Source: Pseudomonadota bacterium (GTDB taxonomy: Bacteria > Pseudomonadota > Alphaproteobacteria > Acetobacterales > Acetobacteraceae). Taken from it: a stretch of DNA of 37,503 bases. The notes beneath the pieces are model-generated. The model did no database searches, was not told where the DNA came from, and saw only the letters and a program-made list of their open reading frames with translations. The DNA is taken from contig JAKBBY010000009.1 in assembly GCA_021808315.1 (NCBI GenBank), forward strand, positions 1-37,503, in the 5' to 3' direction. The translations under genes were made by a program, and so were the position numbers. Of the stretch, positions 34,137 to 37,503 are shown piece after piece; the stretch's first letter is position 1, and every line of letters starts with the position of its first letter.

Positions 34137-34286
34137 TCATCTTGGAGCGCGGCTTAGCGCGGCACTTGTCGCAGTGCAACATCACGCATCGAGCCGGTGC
34201 CAGCGGCCCGATCATGCGCGCCGCATAGGGCGCTATTCGGGTGAATGAGGATGCGCTATGTCGAGCCATCTTCAGGGAGAGCCAGT

Positions 34287-35936
34287 TTGAACCCGCCAGA
34301 ATCGCCCAAAACACCGTTTTATCCCCTCACCGACATCGAAGCCGCCGAGCGGATTTTAGGTGTGTGCTATACCGAGGCCGAGCGAAAACTCATGCAGGTC
34401 GGCCTCGCCGAGCAAACCGCCCTCGCTCATGCCCGTCGCCATTATCGGCTCGATCCGGAACTCGCCCCAGCCACCCGGTTCGACCCTCGGCTGCGCCCCT
34501 TCAACCGGCGCGATCCGGGCGCCCTCGTCTTGGCCAACACGGCCCCCACCGCCCTGCCCGCCGAAGATGATGCCATCGCCTTTGCGCCCGTCACCGCGCA
34601 AATAGGCTGGATTCGCGCCGGTGCGCTCACCGCGCGGCGCTTGACCGAAATCTATCTCGCCCGCATCGCCGCGCATAACCCAGCCTTGCATTGCTACGCC
34701 CGGCTTAATGAGTCCGCCTTGGCCCGCGCTGATGAACTCGATGCGCTGGCCGCGCAGGGGCGTTGGGTCGGCCCGCTCCACGGCATTCCCTATGGCTGCA
34801 AAGACATTATCGATACCGCAGGCTTGGTGACCGATTGGGGGGCCGAACCTTATCGCGACCGCCTGCCCAGCGAGGATGCGGTGGTGGTCCGGCGCCTCGC
34901 GCGCGCCGGCGCGATTTTGCTTGGCAAAACCAGCGTCGGCGCATTGGCCTATGGCGATCTGTGGTTTGGCGGGCGCACCCGCAATCCGTGGAATCTGGAA
35001 GAAGGATCATCCGGCTCCTCGGCCGGCTCCGCCGCCGCCACCGCTGCGGGCTTGTGTGGATTTTCGTTAGGCACTGAAACCTATGGCTCGATTGTCTCGC
35101 CCTCCACACGCTGCGGCACGGTCGGGCTGCGCCCCAGCTTTGGGCGCGTCGCCCGCACCGGCACCATGGCGCTCTGCCCCAGCCTTGATAAAATCGGCCC
35201 GATCTGCCGCAGTGTTGATGATACGGCCTTGATCCTCTCCGTGATCAATGGTGCGGATGATCATGACCCCGCGAGCCTCGCGATGAGCTTCGGTGGTGAT
35301 TGTGCCGCGCCATGCAGCGGGCTGCGCGTTGGCTATATCGCCGCCGATTTCGAGGCCGAGGGCGCGCGCCCTGAAGATCGGCTGATGCTGGATCATTGCC
35401 GCACGCTGGGCGTGACCTTGATCGAGCGCACCCGCGATGACCTGCCTTATGATAGTTTGGTCTCAATCCTGATGGCCGAAGCCGCCGCCTCGTTCGAAGA
35501 GCTGACCCTGAGTGATCGGGATGATCAGCTCGCGTGGCAATCGGCGGATGCTTGGCCCAATCAATTCCGTATGGCGCGGTTTCTCTCCGCCGTCGATCAT
35601 GTGCAGCTCGACCGGCTGCGCCGCCGCACGATGATCGCCATCGATGCGGTGATGCGCGATATCGATGTATTGATCGGCCCCAGCTTTGCCGGGCCAATGC
35701 TGGCCGCAACCAATTTCACCGGCCATCCCTGCCTGTGCCTGCCCAATAGTTTCATCGAGATGCGCAGCCGAACCGACGACCAACCAACGCCAGCAACCAA
35801 CCCGCCCCCTGCATCGCACCGCGTGCCCCACTCGATCAGCCTGTGGGGGCGTCTGTTCGAAGAGGCCCCCATCCTGAGCTTGGGCCGCGCGCTGGCGCAA
35901 TTATTATCGCTCGATATGCGCCCGCCGGGATTCTAA
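34287..35936 (+). CDS. Amidase signature family hydrolase
   Basis: The protein has 549 residues if started at TTG 34287, which has GGGAG seven bases upstream. ATG 34245 or 34251 would add up to 14 residues but have poorer sites. The catalytic Ser-cisSer-Lys elements are visible: the lysine in LHGIPYGCKDIIDTAG (K172), the Gly/Ser-rich EEGSSGSSAGSAAATAAG, and the nucleophile serine in LGTETYGSIVSPS (S268). The usual GG before this serine is YG here. Amidase-signature enzymes cleave amide bonds in diverse substrates. The N-terminal 100 residues before the core and the Pro-rich insert at about 506-520 are extra. A glycan gene starts two bases after its stop. Confidence 0.9.
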   Translation: MNPPESPKTPFYPLTDIEAAERILGVCYTEAERKLMQVGLAEQTALAHARRHYRLDPELAPATRFDPRLRPFNRRDPGALVLANTAPTALPAEDDAIAFAPVTAQIGWIRAGALTARRLTEIYLARIAAHNPALHCYARLNESALARADELDALAAQGRWVGPLHGIPYGCKDIIDTAGLVTDWGAEPYRDRLPSEDAVVVRRLARAGAILLGKTSVGALAYGDLWFGGRTRNPWNLEEGSSGSSAGSAAATAAGLCGFSLGTETYGSIVSPSTRCGTVGLRPSFGRVARTGTMALCPSLDKIGPICRSVDDTALILSVINGADDHDPASLAMSFGGDCAAPCSGLRVGYIAADFEAEGARPEDRLMLDHCRTLGVTLIERTRDDLPYDSLVSILMAEAAASFEELTLSDRDDQLAWQSADAWPNQFRMARFLSAVDHVQLDRLRRRTMIAIDAVMRDIDVLIGPSFAGPMLAATNFTGHPCLCLPNSFIEMRSRTDDQPTPATNPPPASHRVPHSISLWGRLFEEAPILSLGRALAQLLSLDMRPPGF

Positions 35937-35938
35937 TC

Positions 35939-37503
35939 ATGGATACTATGCCCGACCTGGACCGCGCTTACGCGTTGCTGCAAGGCTCCCCCTTGTTCGA
36001 TGCCGACTATTATCGCCAGCATAACGCGGATATTCCATCGGATATTGACCCGATCATGCATTTTTGCCAATCGGGCTGGCGCGAAGGGCGCTACCCCAAC
36101 CCGTATTTCGACCCGGCCTTCTACCAGCGGACCAATCCCGACATCGCCCGCGCCGAGATTAACCCGCTGGTGCATTATCTGGAGTTCGGCGACCGCGAAG
36201 GGCGCCGACCATCGGCGCGGTTCGATCCGGCTTGGTATCGCGATCAATATGGCCTTGGCGCAGACGCCATCGCCCTGGCCGATTTTCTCGAACGGCGCCA
36301 TTCCGGCAAAGTCAGCCCGGTGCCGTTATTCGATCCGACATGGTATCTCGACCGTAACCCCGATGTCGCGGCCAGCCGAACCGATCCGTTCGAGCATTTT
36401 TGCGCGTTCGGCGTGATCGAGGGGCGCGACCCTTCGCCCGATTTCGACGTAAAATTCTACCGCACCCGCTATGCCAGCGAGCTGGGTGGCGAAAATCCGC
36501 TGTTACATTATCTCGCGCACCGCCAGCACGGTTTCCTGCCGCTGCGCCCGCGCGCCGAACAGCTCATCGCCGGCACCATACGCGCTGCAACCCGCCCCGG
36601 CCCTGATTTCGAGACGGTGCGGCCAATCCCCGCCAGCGCGCCGCGTCAGGCGATGCTGCTCGCCTATTACCTGCCGCAATTTCATCCGATTCCCGAAAAT
36701 GATTCCTGGTGGGGCACCGGCTTCACCGATTGGACCAATCTCGCCCGCGCAACACCGCGCTTCGATGGTCATTATCAACCCCGCGTGCCGCGCGATCTCG
36801 GTTTCTACGCGCTCGATGATGATCGCACGCTGCGTCGCCAAATCGCGCTCGCCCGTGGGGCCGGCATTGCGGGGCTGGTGTTCTATTATTACTGGTTCAA
36901 CGGCCATCGCCTGCTGCAGCGCCCGCTCGAACAATTTCTCGCCGAGCGCGACCTCGACAGTCAGTTTTGCCTGATGTGGGCCAATGAAAACTGGACCCGG
37001 CGCTGGGATGGCTTGTCGCGCGAAGTGCTGATTGAGCAGGATTATCGCGATGAGGACGACATCGCCCTGATCGATGATTTCGCCCGCCATTTCGCCGATC
37101 CGCGCTATATCAGGCTCGATGGTCGCCCCTTGTTAATGATCTATCGCGCCGCCCTGATCCCCGATGCCGCCGGTGCCATCGCGCGCTGGCGCACCTTGTT
37201 CGCCGAACGTCATGGCGAAAACCCGATCATGATGATGGCGCAAAGTTTCCATGATGATGACCCCAAACCCTATGGTCTGGATGGCGCAATTGAGTTTCCG
37301 CCGCATAAATTGATCGTCGATATTCCCAAAATCAACGCACGCTTGGACCGTTTCGACCCCGAATTCGATGGCGATGTCTATAATTATCAGGATGTCATCG
37401 CCGCCTCACTCAACGCGCCGGAGCCTGATTTCCCGCTGATCCGCACTGCCGTTCCGGGCTGGGATAATGATCCGCGCCGCGAAGGTCACGGCGTGGTGCT
37501 GCA
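35939..37503 (+). CDS. WbsX-type glycan biosynthesis protein with N-terminal repeats (cut by window end)
   Basis: The open frame starts at ATG 35939, with GGGA eight bases upstream, and runs 521 codons to the window edge without a stop. Residues 20-205 hold five repeats of about 37 residues, each starting FDxxxY(Y/R) and usually ending HYLxxGxxEGRxPS (starts at F20, F57, F95, F131 and F169). From residue 238 the WbsX/GH99-like domain follows: LAYYLPQFHPIPENDSWWG, FTDWTNLARA, GLVFYYYWFNG, LMWANENWTRRWDG and RPLLMIYRA. WbsX proteins occur in O-antigen and polysaccharide loci and are treated as glycosyltransferase or glycan-acting enzymes. The substrate is unknown. It is tightly coupled to the amidase. 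Confidence 0.9.
   Translation, partial: MDTMPDLDRAYALLQGSPLFDADYYRQHNADIPSDIDPIMHFCQSGWREGRYPNPYFDPAFYQRTNPDIARAEINPLVHYLEFGDREGRRPSARFDPAWYRDQYGLGADAIALADFLERRHSGKVSPVPLFDPTWYLDRNPDVAASRTDPFEHFCAFGVIEGRDPSPDFDVKFYRTRYASELGGENPLLHYLAHRQHGFLPLRPRAEQLIAGTIRAATRPGPDFETVRPIPASAPRQAMLLAYYLPQFHPIPENDSWWGTGFTDWTNLARATPRFDGHYQPRVPRDLGFYALDDDRTLRRQIALARGAGIAGLVFYYYWFNGHRLLQRPLEQFLAERDLDSQFCLMWANENWTRRWDGLSREVLIEQDYRDEDDIALIDDFARHFADPRYIRLDGRPLLMIYRAALIPDAAGAIARWRTLFAERHGENPIMMMAQSFHDDDPKPYGLDGAIEFPPHKLIVDIPKINARLDRFDPEFDGDVYNYQDVIAASLNAPEPDFPLIRTAVPGWDNDPRREGHGVVL

Noticed and set aside
34090-34314. Minus-strand frame of 74 codons with a CDKC motif upstream of zapE
   Set aside because: It overlaps the zapE start and the amidase start, has a single CxxC and no ribosome binding site, and shows no family similarity that I recognise.
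1-37503. Search for CRISPR arrays, insertion sequences and phage genes
   Set aside because: No regularly spaced direct repeats, transposase frames or structural phage proteins were seen.

Overview
The window is a dense, GC-rich chromosomal segment from an alphaproteobacterium. The gene content (ATP12 and AsmA proteins, sucCD-odhAB-lpd with zapE, the ligase-associated repair genes, DUF1365 with a CFA-type methyltransferase) fits Rhodospirillales/Acetobacterales, perhaps an Acetobacteraceae member. That placement is an inference from gene content and style; no rRNA or marker gene is present. I see no phage genes, insertion sequences or CRISPR arrays.

Layout. (1) 115-2415, minus: tRNA-Ser(TGA), a PhoX-like secreted protein and a BamE-like lipoprotein; a yceD/DUF177 gene diverges at 2538-3035. 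(2) 3106-11053, minus: a close-packed run that reads, in transcription order, GT-B glycosyltransferase, ELM1-family protein, unrecognised 630-residue protein, AsmA protein, ATP12 chaperone and acylphosphatase. An aspartoacylase-type metal hydrolase diverges at 11137-12231. (3) 12292-24851: the four-gene 'ligase-associated DNA damage response' set. Ligase and exonuclease lie on the minus strand; helicase and PdeM diverge on the plus strand. PdeM runs without a gap into photolyase, FAD oxidoreductase, DUF1365 protein, cyclopropane-fatty-acid-synthase-like methyltransferase, GPH/MFS transporter and a second calcineurin-like phosphatase. (4) 24842-32636, minus: a TCA block, sucC-sucD-odhA-odhB-lpd, preceded by zapE (32949-34136). 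(5) 34287 to the right edge, plus: an amidase and then a WbsX-type glycan protein cut by the window end. Its N-terminus carries five copies of a repeat of about 37 residues.

How they work together. The TCA block encodes the 2-oxoglutarate dehydrogenase complex with its own E3, plus succinyl-CoA ligase, so it covers 2-oxoglutarate to succinate. Region 3 joins DNA break processing and ligation, UV-lesion reversal and membrane-lipid modification in two divergent, overlapping gene runs. This looks like a combined genome and membrane response to light or oxidative damage, and it is the most interesting system in the window. The individual families are known; the novelty, if any, is their physical union here. 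The only gap between genes longer than 300 bases is 32637-32948, which holds a candidate sucC promoter and hairpins.
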